The notes: generated from the letters alone by a model not told the origin. A DNA stretch of 64,000 nucleotides from Labilibaculum antarcticum (GCF_002356295.1 NZ_AP018042.1:1954361-2018360), one strand, 5' to 3'. Counted from the first letter of the stretch, positions 41,516-51,500 are shown. Numbers and translations are program-made.

Positions 41516-44137
41516 ATGAAAACTGAAAAGACCAAAAAAGAAAATCCATCTGCAAAACCAACAGAACCGAAGATTTCCAATCAAATTGGTTTCCCAATTG
41601 TTGGTATTGGAGCATCGGCGGGAGGATTGGAAGCCCTGGAGCAATTTTTTGGCAATGTTCCGAAAAATTGTGGTTTTGCATTTGTGGTAATTCAACATCT
41701 CGACCCAAACCATGTAGGCATGATGCCGGAAATTTTGCAAAGAACAACCCCAATGAAAGTTATTCAGATAACTGACCATATAAAGGTGTTGCCAAATCAT
41801 ATATATATAATTCCTCCAAATAAAAGCACTTCACTTTTAAACGGATATTTGCATTTGTTTAAGCCTGTTGAATTGCGTGGTTTGAAGCTACCCATCGATT
41901 TCTTTTTACGTTCATTAGCCGATGATCGAGAAGATAAAAGTATTGGTGTTATTCTTTCGGGGATGGGATCGGATGGTAGTTCAGGTGTGAAAGCGATAAA
42001 AGAAAAGGGCGGAATTGTTGTGGTGCAAGACCCCTTGACTGCAAAATTTGACAGTATGCCACAAAGTGCTGTCGATGCCGTGAATGTTGACATTCTAGAT
42101 TCAGCCAATGAACTTCCGGCTAAATTGATTGAATTTCTTAAAACGAGTCCGGCCATTATGCCGAAACCCGAAATTAACGACAAAAACAAAAGTAATCTCG
42201 AGAAAATCATTATTCTGCTTAGAACGCAAACCGGACACGACTTTTCATTATACAAAAAAAACACGTTATACCGACGTATCGAAAGGAGAATGAGCGTTCA
42301 CCAAATTGATAAGATTGCCAATTACATCCATTTTATACAGGAAAATCCAACTGAGCTGGATATCCTTTTCAAGGAATTGTTAATTGGTGTGACCAGTTTT
42401 TTCCGTGATGCCATGGTATGGGATAAACTAAAAGAAAGTGTATTGCCGCGCTTATTTAATGAATTGCCAAACGGTTATTCGCTGCGGGCATGGATTACAG
42501 GTGTATCCACTGGAGAAGAGGCATATTCCCTGGCAATTATATTTAGGGAAGCCTATGAAAAAATTAAACCGGACAAAAATTTTACACTTCAGATATTTGC
42601 TACTGATATTGATACCAATGCCATTGAGAAGGCCCGAAAAGGTATCTATACTCATAATATTGTAAGCGATGTTTCGCCAGAGCGAATCAACCGCTTTTTC
42701 ATAAAAGAAGGAGACTATTTTCGAGTGAACAGTTCCATTCGCGAAATGGTGGTTTTTGCACCGCATAATGTAACTAAGGACCCGCCATTCACTAAATTAG
42801 AACTTCTTTTATGCCGGAATTTATTAATTTATATGGAACCCGAATTGCAAAAGAAACTAATGAATGTGTTCCATTACAGTCTGAATAAAAACGGTATAAT
42901 GGTACTTGGCAGCGCTGAGAATGACAATTCTCAAAACATGCAATTTGTACCGCTAGATGCCAAATTGAAAATATACGCACACGCTGTAAAAACCACATAC
43001 ACAGCGCCACTGGATTTCCCGGCTTCTTTTTCATCTAAAATAGAACAAGTATCAAACGAAATTAAAAGCGTGAAAGTTAGCGAAAACATTCAGGTACTTG
43101 CCGACCAAATTTTACTGCAACAATTTGCACCTTCCAGTGTGTTGGTAAATCAGGATGGCGATGTATTGTATATTACAGGGCGTACTGGTAAATATTTAGA
43201 ACCGGCAGCAGGAAAAGCAAACTGGAATATCTTCGCCATGGCACGCGAAGGATTACAGAACGAACTTCCCAGTGCTATTCGAAAGGCAAAGCAAAATTAC
43301 TCTAAGATAAGATTGCGTAAAGTTAAAGTTGGGACAAATGGTGGAACTCAAATTGTAGATATCACACTTCAACAGATTGAAAAACCCGAAACAATTAAAG
43401 GGACAATCATGATTGTTTTTGACGATGTTGCCGACAATCCAAAACCAATAATCAGAAAATCAAAAAAAGAAAATCCAAATTCAACAATTAGGGAACAGGA
43501 ATTAGAAAATGAACTGCTGCGCAAAAGTGACGAGCTTCAAAGTACTCGTGAAGAGATGCAAACAACCCAGGAAGAGTTAAAATCTACCAACGAAGAAATA
43601 CAATCAACCAACGAAGAATTACAATCAACCAACGAAGAACTTACCACATCGAAAGAAGAAATGCAAAGTCTGAATGAAGAACTGCAAACGGTTAACGTTG
43701 AGTTGCAAAATAAGGTAAGCGATTTGATTTTGGTAAATAGCGATATGAAAAATCTTTTAAACAGCACCAATATTGCAACACTGTTTCTCGACAGAGATTT
43801 AAATATTCGCCGCTTCACCGATAAATTAACAAAACTTTTCAAATTAAGGCCAATTGATATTGGCCGGCCATTTACCGACATGGTGACTGATTTGGAATAT
43901 CCTGAAATGACTAATGACGCCAATGAAGTTCTGCGAACCCTTATATATAAAGAAATTGCCATCCCTGCAAAAGGACAAAAATGGTTCACTGTACGTATTA
44001 TGCCCTATCGAACTTTAGACGACCGCATCGACGGGATTGTGATCACATTTATTGATGTCACCGAAACAAAAAAAATGGAGGATGAATTAAGCAAAGCCAA
44101 AGCCATAATTCATGAACATAAGCTAAGGAAGTCATGA
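41516..44137 (+). CDS. CheB-CheR-PAS fusion protein
   Basis: This protein has 873 residues. A CheB methylesterase domain (about 25-205) keeps the catalytic Ser in GIGASAGGLEALE, the His in VIQHLDPNH and the Asp in LSGMGSDGSSG. A CheR methyltransferase (about 225-490) has RTQTGHDFSLYKKNTLYRRIERR, the SAM loop ITGVSTGEEAYSLAI and LLLCRNLLIYM. A glutamate-rich coiled coil with repeated STNEELQ heptads (about 660-725) precedes a PAS domain (740-860). Such fusions act in sensory signalling outside flagellar chemotaxis. The stop overlaps the next kinase by 4 bp (ATGA), so both are translated together. Confidence 0.95.
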   Translation: MKTEKTKKENPSAKPTEPKISNQIGFPIVGIGASAGGLEALEQFFGNVPKNCGFAFVVIQHLDPNHVGMMPEILQRTTPMKVIQITDHIKVLPNHIYIIPPNKSTSLLNGYLHLFKPVELRGLKLPIDFFLRSLADDREDKSIGVILSGMGSDGSSGVKAIKEKGGIVVVQDPLTAKFDSMPQSAVDAVNVDILDSANELPAKLIEFLKTSPAIMPKPEINDKNKSNLEKIIILLRTQTGHDFSLYKKNTLYRRIERRMSVHQIDKIANYIHFIQENPTELDILFKELLIGVTSFFRDAMVWDKLKESVLPRLFNELPNGYSLRAWITGVSTGEEAYSLAIIFREAYEKIKPDKNFTLQIFATDIDTNAIEKARKGIYTHNIVSDVSPERINRFFIKEGDYFRVNSSIREMVVFAPHNVTKDPPFTKLELLLCRNLLIYMEPELQKKLMNVFHYSLNKNGIMVLGSAENDNSQNMQFVPLDAKLKIYAHAVKTTYTAPLDFPASFSSKIEQVSNEIKSVKVSENIQVLADQILLQQFAPSSVLVNQDGDVLYITGRTGKYLEPAAGKANWNIFAMAREGLQNELPSAIRKAKQNYSKIRLRKVKVGTNGGTQIVDITLQQIEKPETIKGTIMIVFDDVADNPKPIIRKSKKENPNSTIREQELENELLRKSDELQSTREEMQTTQEELKSTNEEIQSTNEELQSTNEELTTSKEEMQSLNEELQTVNVELQNKVSDLILVNSDMKNLLNSTNIATLFLDRDLNIRRFTDKLTKLFKLRPIDIGRPFTDMVTDLEYPEMTNDANEVLRTLIYKEIAIPAKGQKWFTVRIMPYRTLDDRIDGIVITFIDVTETKKMEDELSKAKAIIHEHKLRKS

Positions 44138-46257
44138 AAAAACGAAAAGAAAATTTAGCCGATGCTGAAATTCTTCGGCAAAAGGCGGAAAAGCAGCTGG
44201 TAGAGCAATCGAAAAAAACAAAATTGACTGCATCTGATGCCGATATCTTAAAACTTTTGCATGAATTACAAGTGCATCAGATTGAATTGGAAATGCAAAA
44301 CGAAGAACTTTTGATTGCAAAGAAGAAATCGGAACTTGCAGAAAAACGATATTCCGAATTGTATGATTTCGCACCTTCAGGTTATCTTACTCTTTCGGAA
44401 ATAGGCGAAATTACAGAACTTAATTTTGCTGCCGCCCGCATGCTTGGCAAAGAACGTTCACGCTTAATAGATAATCGATTTGGTCTTTTTATATCTTCTA
44501 ATACGCTAACGACTTTTAATCATTTTTTCAGGGAAGTATATACAAGCAAGGAAAAACAGACCTGTGAAGTAATCATTTCAATCGGAGAAAATTCGCCAAT
44601 TTATGTGATACTTAACGGCACGATCAGTCCCTGCGGCAACTTTTGTTTTTTAACATTGGTAGATATTACAAAGAGAAAACTGGCTGAAATAGATTTATTG
44701 GAATCCACTATAAAAATTGAAGAAAGCGAAAATAGATTTCAACAACTTGCTGCAAATATAGATGAGTGTTTTTGGCTTCGTGATGACAGTAAAATGTTAT
44801 ATGTAAGTCCTGGATTTGAAAAAATATGGGGATTACCTTGCCAATCTTTATACGACGATCCTCAGTTATTTACCAAGACAGCTCATCCTGAAGACAAGCC
44901 TGTGGTTATGGAATTTCTTCAGTCGAATGATTTTATAAAAAATGGATTTCTTGACTACAACTACCGAATTATAAGAGAAGATAAAGAAACCCGCTGGATA
45001 AATGCAAAGATTTTTCCTGTAATGGATAATAATGGCGTAATTATCAGGAGTGCCGGGATAACAACAGATATAACTGAAAAAATTCAAAAACATCAGGAAC
45101 TAATAAAAGCTAAGGAAGAAGCTGAAAAAAACGACCTTCTGAAATCCGCTTTTCTGGCCAACATGAGCCACGAGATCAGAACTCCGATGAATGGTATTTT
45201 AGGCTTTGCTCACCTGTTGGATAACCCGGAACTGACATACGACAAGCAACTTAAGTATATTCGAATCATTGAAAAAAGTGGAGCTCGTATGCTTAATATC
45301 ATCAATGATATTATTGACATTTCGAAAATTGAAGCTGGTCTGATGGGACTTGAAATTAAGGAATCAATTATAAACGAACAAATCGAATACATTTATACCT
45401 TTTTCAAGCCTGAAGTGGAAGCTCAGGGAATGTTGCTGTCTTTCAAAAATCACCTGCCCAAAGAACAATCCACTATTAATACAGACCCTGAAAAAATTTA
45501 CGCAATTCTCACTAACCTTGTTAAAAATGCCATTAAGTACAGCAAAAAAGGCGAAATAGAATTTGGCTATTTAAAAAAAGGAGATTTCCTTGAATTTTAT
45601 GTAACAGACAACGGAATTGGGATTCCAGAAGATCGGCAAACAGCAATTTTTGAACGATTTGTTCAAGCTGACATTAATGACTTGCAGGCACTACAGGGCG
45701 CAGGCTTGGGTTTGACGATTTCCAATGCTTACGTGGAAATGCTTGGGGGTAAATTGTGGGTGAAAAGCGAAAAGGGAAAAGGCTCAACCTTTTACTTTAC
45801 GATTCCCTACACCATTACACCGCAGAAAACAGTGGAAATGACAACTCGTAATAACAACAAAGAGAAGAGCGTTCGAAATGAAAACCTGAAAATACTAATT
45901 GCTGAAGACGACGAAACATCGGATTTGCTCATTAGTATTATGCTCTCAGAAATAAGTAGAGAACTCATTCATGCAAAAAACGGACTTGAAGCCGTTGAAC
46001 TTTGTCGTCATAATCCTGATTTGGATTTGATATTGATGGATATTAAAATGCCGGCAATGAACGGATATGAAACGACCCAGCAAATACGACAATTTAATAA
46101 AGATGTAATTATAATTGCTCAAACATCTCAAGGTCTTACTTATGACAGAAAAAAAGCAATAGAAGCTGGATGTGATGAATATCTTTCAAAACCAATTAAT
46201 AAAAATAAATTAATGTCGTTGATACAGCAAAGCTTTGCTAAAAAAAAGAAGACTTAA
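44134..46257 (+). CDS. Hybrid histidine kinase (PAS-PAS-HisKA-HATPase-REC)
   Basis: This 707-residue soluble kinase starts with a heptad-rich helix resembling the end of the upstream fusion protein. PAS domains occupy about 75-185 and 200-325. HisKA carries His346 in NMSHEIRTPMNGIL, followed by a HATPase with NLVKNAIKYS, DNGIGIPE and GAGLGLTIS. A C-terminal receiver has Asp636 in LILMDIKMPAMNG and the Lys in YLSKPINK. No membrane anchor is present, so input probably comes from the CheB-CheR-PAS protein with which it is translationally coupled. The output partner is not in the window. Confidence 0.95.
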   Translation: MKKRKENLADAEILRQKAEKQLVEQSKKTKLTASDADILKLLHELQVHQIELEMQNEELLIAKKKSELAEKRYSELYDFAPSGYLTLSEIGEITELNFAAARMLGKERSRLIDNRFGLFISSNTLTTFNHFFREVYTSKEKQTCEVIISIGENSPIYVILNGTISPCGNFCFLTLVDITKRKLAEIDLLESTIKIEESENRFQQLAANIDECFWLRDDSKMLYVSPGFEKIWGLPCQSLYDDPQLFTKTAHPEDKPVVMEFLQSNDFIKNGFLDYNYRIIREDKETRWINAKIFPVMDNNGVIIRSAGITTDITEKIQKHQELIKAKEEAEKNDLLKSAFLANMSHEIRTPMNGILGFAHLLDNPELTYDKQLKYIRIIEKSGARMLNIINDIIDISKIEAGLMGLEIKESIINEQIEYIYTFFKPEVEAQGMLLSFKNHLPKEQSTINTDPEKIYAILTNLVKNAIKYSKKGEIEFGYLKKGDFLEFYVTDNGIGIPEDRQTAIFERFVQADINDLQALQGAGLGLTISNAYVEMLGGKLWVKSEKGKGSTFYFTIPYTITPQKTVEMTTRNNNKEKSVRNENLKILIAEDDETSDLLISIMLSEISRELIHAKNGLEAVELCRHNPDLDLILMDIKMPAMNGYETTQQIRQFNKDVIIIAQTSQGLTYDRKKAIEAGCDEYLSKPINKNKLMSLIQQSFAKKKKT

Positions 46258-46750
46258 ATTAAGAACAGCATAGTAATGCCACGGTAATAAAAAATTCTTT
46301 TGACAACGAAACTCTTATTGATAAAGAATTAAAAGCAATAGAGATGCTGTAAAGGAGTTACTTACAGGTTGTTTGATTCATGATTGAATCAGGCTTAGAC
46401 ATGATAAATTGTCACCCCTTCTCATGCAAACACATTGGCTGGTTGCAAAGACAGGTGCACACCGTTTCAACTCTTGTTATCTTCCCCCATTCCCCCATTC
46501 CCCCAAAATTAAAATAAACCACATAAAAAAAATCCGGCAAACGATTATGACTGTCGTTCTAATAAATAAAACAACGAGCAACTCATACACTCGTTACACC
46601 CCATTGAAATAAATCAATAATTATTTGTACTAACGAAATACAAATCATGTGCTTTTAGTAAATGAAATAGGGTCATATAGGACGATCTTTATTTTTTTGT
46701 AGAATGAATAACATATCTTTGGCTTCAGATTAATTAGAAGCATATTTTCG
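46258..46750. other. Intergenic region before the AraC-type gene
   Basis: About 490 bp hold no supported gene or strong hairpin. The octamer CCCCCATT is repeated in tandem near 46484-46505. A tRNA-like look to part of it did not fold into a cloverleaf. Confidence 0.45.
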
Positions 46751-47668
46751 ATGTATGGCTTACTAAAAAAAGATAGCATGATTAAAAATGAAGCTAATTC
46801 GAAATATTCTACAAAAAAAAGAATTGACCATTTTAATAGAGGCGTTAGAGATTATTCCTGCATTCGAGTAGAGGAATTTCTTCCAAATCTAAAGATACCT
46901 GTTCCCCCAATAAAAGAAAATAGTGTTTCGCTAATCTATATTACAGAAGGAGTTTTAAATATTAAGGTTGGATATAGTGATTATACCATATGTCAAAGTG
47001 AGTTACTTATCATCCAGCCCTTCAAACCATACTCAATCGAAAAAGAATCTTCCAATGCAAAAGGAATTATCTTGCAAATTACGGCAGATGGAATGATTGG
47101 CACCATGGGAAGTCACTCTCTAATATTCAATCTCGATATTTTAGAAACATGGAGCCGATCCAAATATAGTATTGACAAGAAATTGTCCCATTTTATTGAA
47201 AATATATTTGAAAGAATATATCTGGAGTATTGTGGCGGAATAAACAACCTTATGCTGGTAAACGCATACGCTATCACGTTGATACTTGAGTTAAATGGAA
47301 TCAGTAAAAATCTATCAAAATTCAATAGTGCTGCAATAGATCTCACACATAGGTTTAAAAAAGAAGTCTATAATCGACTGGAGATTAATTTACCTATTTC
47401 TGAATATGCAAAACATCTTTCGGTAACACCTAACCACCTTAACAAATCTATTAAGCTTGTAACAGGAGAATCAACAAGCTCTCTACTTAGCAAAATTAAG
47501 CTAACCGAAGCAAAGTACTTGTTGTTTATGGCTGAACTCACCATTGCTGATATAGCAGATAAGTTGGGTTTTGATGATTCATCGTATTTTAGTCGTTTTT
47601 TCAAAAAACATGAAGGCATATCACCAGTTGAGTATAGAAGTAAGTCTAGATTTATCGCTAATGAGTAA
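46751..47668 (+). CDS. AraC family transcriptional regulator
   Basis: This 305-residue protein has a cupin-like N-terminal sensor (about 30-180, with IYITEGVLNIKVGYSDYTI and QPFKPYSI) and a C-terminal double HTH (about 205-300). The latter contains LPISEYAKHLSVTPNHLNKSIKLVTGES, LLFMAELTIADIADKLGFDDSSYFSRFFKKHEGISPVEYRS, the AraC signature. The ATG at 46781 is an alternative start. It stands alone; its target is unknown, though the NapH-type gene follows 365 bp later. Confidence 0.94.
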   Translation: MYGLLKKDSMIKNEANSKYSTKKRIDHFNRGVRDYSCIRVEEFLPNLKIPVPPIKENSVSLIYITEGVLNIKVGYSDYTICQSELLIIQPFKPYSIEKESSNAKGIILQITADGMIGTMGSHSLIFNLDILETWSRSKYSIDKKLSHFIENIFERIYLEYCGGINNLMLVNAYAITLILELNGISKNLSKFNSAAIDLTHRFKKEVYNRLEINLPISEYAKHLSVTPNHLNKSIKLVTGESTSSLLSKIKLTEAKYLLFMAELTIADIADKLGFDDSSYFSRFFKKHEGISPVEYRSKSRFIANE

Positions 47669-48032
47669 GAAATTTTACATTTATACTCTGCACTGATAAA
47701 ATATTTCTCCACTTTCAATGAATGATTGATTTGTCCTGTCATCCCCCCTTTTTGTTCTAACATCCCTACTCTATTCTTCTTTATTTTTGCACCAAAAGTT
47801 ATTCCCACTAATAAGTATATAAGAGGATGTGAAGATGGTATCCTATTTTATAAAATTATCGGATGTGCTTATTTTGAACCCAAAAATATGATGTTGCCAA
47901 CTTTGTTGAGACACATACTTTTTTTTGGTTTTCACCCTAAAATAACTTGAGTATATAGCCGAAGTACAAATTTTATTTTAGAAAAGAATAGTCTAAAATT
48001 AGAAAACCAATTAAGCTTAAATTACACAACAG
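47669..48032. other. Intergenic region between araC-type and ferredoxin genes
   Basis: About 360 bp of AT-rich DNA contain one short open frame without resemblance to any family. No feature is supported. Confidence 0.4.
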
Positions 48033-49043
48033 ATGATAGCATTGATTAAAAAAAAGGGAGCCTTACAAAAATGGCGGCTTTTGATACAAGTAATTTTTGT
48101 GCTTCTATGTGTATGGATTGGGCTTGATTTTTATTTTTTCAACCAATATCTGGCAACAGATGGTTTGACTGCCTTTCATAGCCGGCCTCCAGGTGTGGAT
48201 GCCTTTCTGCCTATTAGTTCATTGTTAAGCTTGATCTTTTTTTTAAAAACCGGCCTTATTCATTTGGCTCACCCTGCAGGCTTAATCCTCTTAATCAGCT
48301 TCTTACTAATGTCTTTTGTTTTTCCCAAGTCATTTTGTAGTTGGATATGTGTGTTTGGAACCCTATCTGAAAAACTGGCTGATTTTGGCGAATTCGTTTT
48401 TGGAAGAAAAATAGAAATGCCCAAAATTATGGACATAATTCTTAGATCTCTAAAATATCTATTGTTACTATTTATGGCTGTTGCCTTTTTAGGAATGACA
48501 ACACCAGTATTAAAGAATTTTCTCGATGGAGATTTTAATATGATCTGCGACATTAGGATGTACGATTTCTTTGCTGATATTAGCAGTTTGTCTATTGTGA
48601 TTTTTTCTATTTTAATCCTTCTATCAGTTGTTTTCAGAGGCTTTTGGTGTAGATATTTATGTCCTTTCGGAGCTATTATGAATATAATGGGTCTTTTAAG
48701 TCCTAATAAAATAAGAAGAAATAGTGAATCGTGTATCAATTGCAATAAGTGTTCGCAGGTTTGTCCTTCGTTCATAAAAGTTGCCACCCTTAAAACTGTT
48801 GTTTCAGATGAATGCTCATCGTGCATGAAGTGTCTGGATATTTGCCCTGTTAAAAACACACTAACGATTAAACCAGTAGCTTCCAATAAAACAATTTCAA
48901 AAAAATGGGTTGCAATATCAGTTATTGTCATCTTTCTAAGCATCACCTTTATCGCTATATTATCAGGCAAATGGCAAAACAACATAACAAAAGAAGAATA
49001 TCTGGATGTATATCCGCACAGGAATGAACTAAAACACAATTAA
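48033..49043 (+). CDS. NapH/NosR-type membrane ferredoxin
   Basis: This 336-residue protein has five or six membrane helices in its first 220 residues, including paired cysteines SFCSWICVFGTL and FWCRYLCPFGAI of the CxxxCP type. Two 4Fe-4S clusters follow in a cytosolic loop, CINCNKCSQVCP (about 233-244) and CSSCMKCLDICP (about 260-271). A last helix and a short tail complete it. The family (NapH, MauN, NosR C-domain) passes electrons between quinone and periplasmic reductases. No nap, nos or other reductase gene is adjacent, so the partner is unknown. Confidence 0.9.
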   Translation: MIALIKKKGALQKWRLLIQVIFVLLCVWIGLDFYFFNQYLATDGLTAFHSRPPGVDAFLPISSLLSLIFFLKTGLIHLAHPAGLILLISFLLMSFVFPKSFCSWICVFGTLSEKLADFGEFVFGRKIEMPKIMDIILRSLKYLLLLFMAVAFLGMTTPVLKNFLDGDFNMICDIRMYDFFADISSLSIVIFSILILLSVVFRGFWCRYLCPFGAIMNIMGLLSPNKIRRNSESCINCNKCSQVCPSFIKVATLKTVVSDECSSCMKCLDICPVKNTLTIKPVASNKTISKKWVAISVIVIFLSITFIAILSGKWQNNITKEEYLDVYPHRNELKHN

Positions 49044-49118
49044 TTACTCTTGATTATTTAATACTGTTGACTGGCAATATATTGAATATGAAAAAAACTC
49101 ACGGCAAACATATAAGTA

Positions 49119-49213
49119 AGCTACCACCAGACTATTAGTCTCGCGGTAAACATCTCATGCCACCATAAACTTCGCAAGCTCAACGCAAACCAAGCGGATT
49201 TATTCATAAATAT
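49119..49213 (+). repeat. Hairpin repeat family 2, copy 1
   Basis: This element lies 75 bp after the ferredoxin gene. Its core hairpin is AGACT / AGTCT around ATT (49129-49141), flanked by CCACC and GCGG, followed by a CTCATG-type segment and ending CGGATTTATTCATAAAT. Copies 2 and 3 lie at 51501 and 56541. Compared with copy 2, a G-C pair is replaced by A-T. Confidence 0.65.
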
Positions 49214-49391
49214 TTTTTGCGATAAGGAATCCAGATGGGCTTCACCGGAGCCCATGATTCATAAAACACATATTTTCAGGGGAATTCGTTCCTCATTGCA
49301 TGAACAAGACCATGCATAGGCTTGCCTTGCTGAACAACTAAGCCTTCAAGATCCTGTAAAAATTGGAACGAAGCTGTCTTTTGACGATCAG
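49214..49391 (-). other. Region after the phospholipase gene with possible gene remnant
   Basis: On the minus strand from about 49389 to 49281 a frame reads codon-like sequence (FQFLQDLEGLVVQQGKPMHG) ending in a stop, without a start of its own. It may be the tail of a lost gene. Nothing else is recognised. Confidence 0.3.
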
Positions 49392-50261
49392 TTATTTCGA
49401 CCTTTTCCGTTTCAAAAAATTCAGTTCGCTGCTCTTTATTACATAGCCTAATCGAAGCATACTAATAGATTCCTGGTAATTACCCAGACCTTCTCCTTGT
49501 CCAACATACCATTCCAGCATCAAATACTGGTTTGACCTGTTCTTGAAAGGATTGTAATAAATTCGGGGGCGAAGAGTACCGGTCCACTCCCATTTCAATC
49601 CTTTTCTCATCATAATTTCAAAGTAAAGCTGTTTCGGAACGGCCTCGTAGGAAAGCGATAGTTCCCCGAGCCCCCGATAATCCAGAATGTCCGGATTACC
49701 TGATTTATAGCCAAATGGCATCCAAACTTTTATCTTTCCCAAAATCGTACGACTGAATTTGGTTGTGTATTCCGCACTAATTCTATTCCAACTTCTGGAA
49801 AAGGTACTGTCTCTTCCATTTGATTCGTGCTCTAAGCTCAAAACACCCAAGCCATTCAGGTTATGGTTTTTATCAAAAAAAGCCCTGCCTATGCTTATCG
49901 TAGGGTTAAAATCTATCGCTTTAAAAGGTAACGATTCCGCATAAATATCCCAAAAAGCCGTTTGACTGTAGGTCATAAAAAGATAAGTGTCCCAAGGCAT
50001 GATACGTCTTGAGATCATCTGCTTAAAACTGATCTGGTATTTTGCGTTGGCCGAATTTCTGTTGATGCTCCCATTGGTGGGAACGCCCGAAATAAAATAA
50101 TTATCCTTATAAATGGAAAAATAGGGCATTTTACCAATCGAATCCTTGAATGTCTCTTTCGTCAGTTCTTGTGCGTTCACTTTTTGGAACTGGGTACAGA
50201 TAAATAGGAATAGACCAAAAAGGAGAACGTTCTTTGCATAATTTTCATAATTCATAGTCAT
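49392..50261 (-). CDS. pldA: Outer-membrane phospholipase A
   Basis: This 289-residue protein has a signal peptide (to about residue 30, VNAQ). The OMPLA signature LEHESNGRDSTFSRSWNRI contains the catalytic His-Ser-Asn group (H-x-S-N-G). Amphipathic strands throughout and a closing strand with YLMLEWYVGQGEGLGNYQESISMLRLGY match the 12-strand barrel. The enzyme is a calcium-dependent dimer that hydrolyses phospholipids mislocalised to the outer leaflet. The start may be the ATG at 50255. It is a single gene. Confidence 0.92.
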   Translation of the reverse strand: MTMNYENYAKNVLLFGLFLFICTQFQKVNAQELTKETFKDSIGKMPYFSIYKDNYFISGVPTNGSINRNSANAKYQISFKQMISRRIMPWDTYLFMTYSQTAFWDIYAESLPFKAIDFNPTISIGRAFFDKNHNLNGLGVLSLEHESNGRDSTFSRSWNRISAEYTTKFSRTILGKIKVWMPFGYKSGNPDILDYRGLGELSLSYEAVPKQLYFEIMMRKGLKWEWTGTLRPRIYYNPFKNRSNQYLMLEWYVGQGEGLGNYQESISMLRLGYVIKSSELNFLKRKRSK

Positions 50262-50755
50262 TGTTTTAGAGCATTTTGCCGAGCCTTTGCTGAGAGCTCA
50301 TAAAATTTTCTTCTCATTGTAGTTGAGGCTATTGCATACAAAATGCCTTTGCTTACCACATATCCTTATCAGTAACTTTGCCACGTTAAAATACAATTAC
50401 AGTTTAAGACTTAAAAGTTAGTCCCGTTTTGGTGCACATAAGTAGATGTTTACTGATTTGGAGGTAAATGTAATCATTTATTGTTGTAGAAATTGGTTGG
50501 ATTATTACTTGCTTTTAACGTGAATCACACTTGTAATTATTTGGTCGAATTTAAATTCATCTTTTAAGGTTTTGGGTGTATTGATTGCTGCAAAATGTGT
50601 TGAAACGAAGCTAATTAGTAGAAGTAAACAAAAAGAAATTGAACTAAAAAAGGGACAATCAATAGAAATTGATTGCTAATAAAAAATACGACCGCCCAAT
50701 CGAGTAAAAAATGGCTCCCATTTGTTCGTTGCACAATAAACCATTTAAATGCAAC
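50262..50755. other. Intergenic region upstream of the phospholipase gene
   Basis: About 490 bp without a supported gene. A minus-strand stretch near 50515-50640 reads like a short secreted-protein remnant (hydrophobic LLLLISFVSTHFAA) but lacks a start codon. The rest is AT-rich. Confidence 0.35.
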
Positions 50756-50811
50756 GCATAAAATATCCATGAATCATCTCTGACTATCGGATTTTTTGCT
50801 TTTATTTTTGC

Positions 50812-50911
50812 GTCAAATCGCTTCGAGAACATTTGCTCTTCCCCGTTTTTTGCGTATCAAAGTTTGTTATCGAAGAGCTTGGCTATATTTCTCAGGAAGA
50901 TCATACACAAA
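50812..50911 (-). pseudogene. Duplicated fragment of the hemN 3' end
   Basis: On the minus strand this encodes MIFLRNIAKLFDNKL, then a stop, then YAK-x-G-E-x-x-MFSK, paralleling the last ~30 residues of HemN at 56697-56790. An arginine codon CGA has become TGA. The copy extends downstream (to about 50752) through a decayed version of the hemN terminator. Confidence 0.8.
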
Positions 50912-51057
50912 TAAGAACCTTAATTCTATTTCTATGTATCCTTAAAACCGCTATATTTAAAACTTAATTGAGCCGTTTAATAAGTTCTTAGAGAGACTGC
51001 CCTTATTGGCTATTCAACAAATAAATCGCAACCAACTTAAATTACTACTTATTTAAT

Positions 51058-51483
51058 ATGAAGAAAATATTTATCTTATTTTGTGTGGCTCAAATTTGTT
51101 TGCTTGGATGCAAATCAAATAAAATAACGAATACAGAAGTGATCACACTAGTCAAGACGACTAAAAGTTGGAATGGCACACCACTTCCAAAATATCTTGA
51201 TGGTAATCCCGAAATAACCATTTTGAAAATAATTATTCCTCCAAAAACAAAATTGGAATTACATAAACATCCGGAAATTAACGCTGGCCTTGTACTAAAG
51301 GGTGAATTAACTGTAATTAGTGAAACGAATGATACACTTTATCTTAAAGCGGGTGAACCAATCGTAGAATTAGTAAACACATGGCATTTTGGGCGAAATG
51401 ATAGCAATAAGCCTGTGGAGATAATTGTTTTTTACGCGGGAATTAAAGAAACCCCAATCACTATATTAAAAAAACAGGATTAA
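51058..51483 (+). CDS. Cupin-domain lipoprotein
   Basis: This 141-residue protein has a lipoprotein signal (MKKIFILF to lipobox LLGC, Cys18). The mature part is a single cupin: motif 1 around LELHKHPEINAGLVLKGELTV (metal-binding histidines H-x-H) and motif 2 around LVNTWHFGRN. This places a probable metal-binding beta-barrel in the periplasm. The substrate is unknown; such cupins bind small molecules or act as simple oxygenases. No operon partner is present. Hairpin repeat copy 2 follows 18 bp after the stop. Confidence 0.88.
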   Translation: MKKIFILFCVAQICLLGCKSNKITNTEVITLVKTTKSWNGTPLPKYLDGNPEITILKIIIPPKTKLELHKHPEINAGLVLKGELTVISETNDTLYLKAGEPIVELVNTWHFGRNDSNKPVEIIVFYAGIKETPITILKKQD

Positions 51484-51500
51484 TCGAACCAGCTAAAGAA

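Noticed and set aside
46395-46500. Possible tRNA
   Set aside because: A stretch looked tRNA-like, but no cloverleaf with a T-loop GTTCGA-type sequence or acceptor stem could be formed.
47726-47950. 74-codon frame before the ferredoxin gene
   Set aside because: Composition is unlike real proteins here, with no promoter or family match; it is probably chance.
48269-49039. 256-codon minus-strand frame opposite the ferredoxin gene
   Set aside because: The plus strand encodes clear 4Fe-4S motifs; the antisense product has no recognisable domain and no start context.
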